A stretch of DNA of 43,271 nucleotides from assembly GCA_900315075.1 (NCBI GenBank), contig OMXV01000032.1, positions 1 through 43,271 of the forward strand, read 5' to 3'. Position numbers and translations under genes: made by a program. Positions 43,140 through 43,271 of this stretch are shown piece by piece. This stretch comes from an uncultured Prevotellaceae bacterium (lineage in GTDB: Bacteria; Bacteroidota; Bacteroidia; Bacteroidales; Bacteroidaceae). The notes beneath the pieces are model-generated. The model worked only from the letters and a program-made list of their open reading frames with translations, ran no database searches and was not told the DNA's origin. Numbering within the stretch: position 1 is the first letter of the stretch; each line of letters begins with the position of its first letter.

Positions 43140-43271
43140 CCGCTTTCGGTCAAAAAACGCCCCCTGGGCATTGTGAGGCCGGACGTCGTTCTTTGAAAGA
43201 TTTACATGGAGACATTAGAAGTAGTACAAGAGGCAGTGCCGCCCTTCCTTATTTTTGGCAGTGGCGTGCAT
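43140..43271 (+). other. Probable rRNA operon leader (16S gene beyond window)
   Basis: After the strong promoter there is a GC-richer leader and GTTCTTTGAAA (43188-43198), which resembles the boxA antitermination motif found shortly before 16S rRNA genes in this phylum. No 16S sequence is reached before the window ends. A short open frame from ATG 43206 to the end (starting METLEVVQEA) means a protein gene cannot be excluded. Confidence 0.5.

Noticed and set aside
43206-43271. Start of a protein gene (METLEVVQEA...)
   Set aside because: Only 22 codons are visible and the upstream promoter and boxA-like motif fit an rRNA leader better; kept open as an alternative.

Overview
The window comes from a member of the Bacteroidales, most likely Prevotellaceae (Prevotella/Segatella-like). 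The evidence is the repeated Bacteroidetes promoter form TAnnTTTG upstream of many genes, weak or absent Shine-Dalgarno sequences, lipoproteins and domains largely confined to this phylum (DUF4827, DUF4251, DUF2723, a TamL-type Omp85 lipoprotein), and the linked pyrB-pyrI-glyA arrangement. No species can be named from the sequence alone.

Left region, about 1-7360: accessory DNA. It opens with the 3' part of a KilA-N-type gene. Two candidate non-coding RNAs follow, fired in opposite directions. One is a ~95-nt minus-strand RNA with its own promoter, hairpin and terminator. The other is a ~200-nt plus-strand RNA that folds into five nested helices and resembles 6S RNA in outline. Next come three tightly packed plus-strand genes of unknown function, including a membrane-anchored protein with an internal duplication and a zinc ribbon. 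Then a minus-strand mobilisation block: HNH protein, MobV relaxase, an oriT-like palindrome region, a RhuM-like DNA-binding protein and an IntDOT-like tyrosine recombinase. A 12-bp direct repeat containing the CTnDOT-type core GTAnnTTTGC lies at 667-678 and 7346-7357. It suggests a ~6.7-kb integrative mobilizable element inserted in the promoter of the next chromosomal gene.

Middle region, about 7391-31398: chromosomal housekeeping genes. A plus-strand run holds an NDP-sugar-type nucleotidyltransferase, nrnA, a DUF4827 lipoprotein, glmM, queH and a GH20 hexosaminidase. A minus-strand run holds a polysaccharide deacetylase, a giant DUF2723 membrane protein, a YqaA/DedA-type protein, a polytopic membrane protein, purD, a DPP-IV-type peptidase and a THUMP-domain RNA methyltransferase with a long charged tail. 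An isochorismatase-family hydrolase, a GH3 glycosidase gene broken by one in-frame amber codon (TGG to TAG), a Na/Pi-cotransporter-type protein, a DUF4251 lipoprotein and a SpoU-type RNA methyltransferase follow.

Right region, about 31432-43271: a six-helix membrane protein, bifunctional hisB, a MaoC dehydratase, a TamL-type outer-membrane protein and a YycJ-like metallo-hydrolase on the plus strand. Convergent to these is the minus-strand operon pyrB-pyrI-glyA plus an uncharacterised gene, and then a class A penicillin-binding protein. The window ends in a strong promoter and a boxA-like motif that look like an rRNA operon leader, with the 16S gene expected just beyond the edge.
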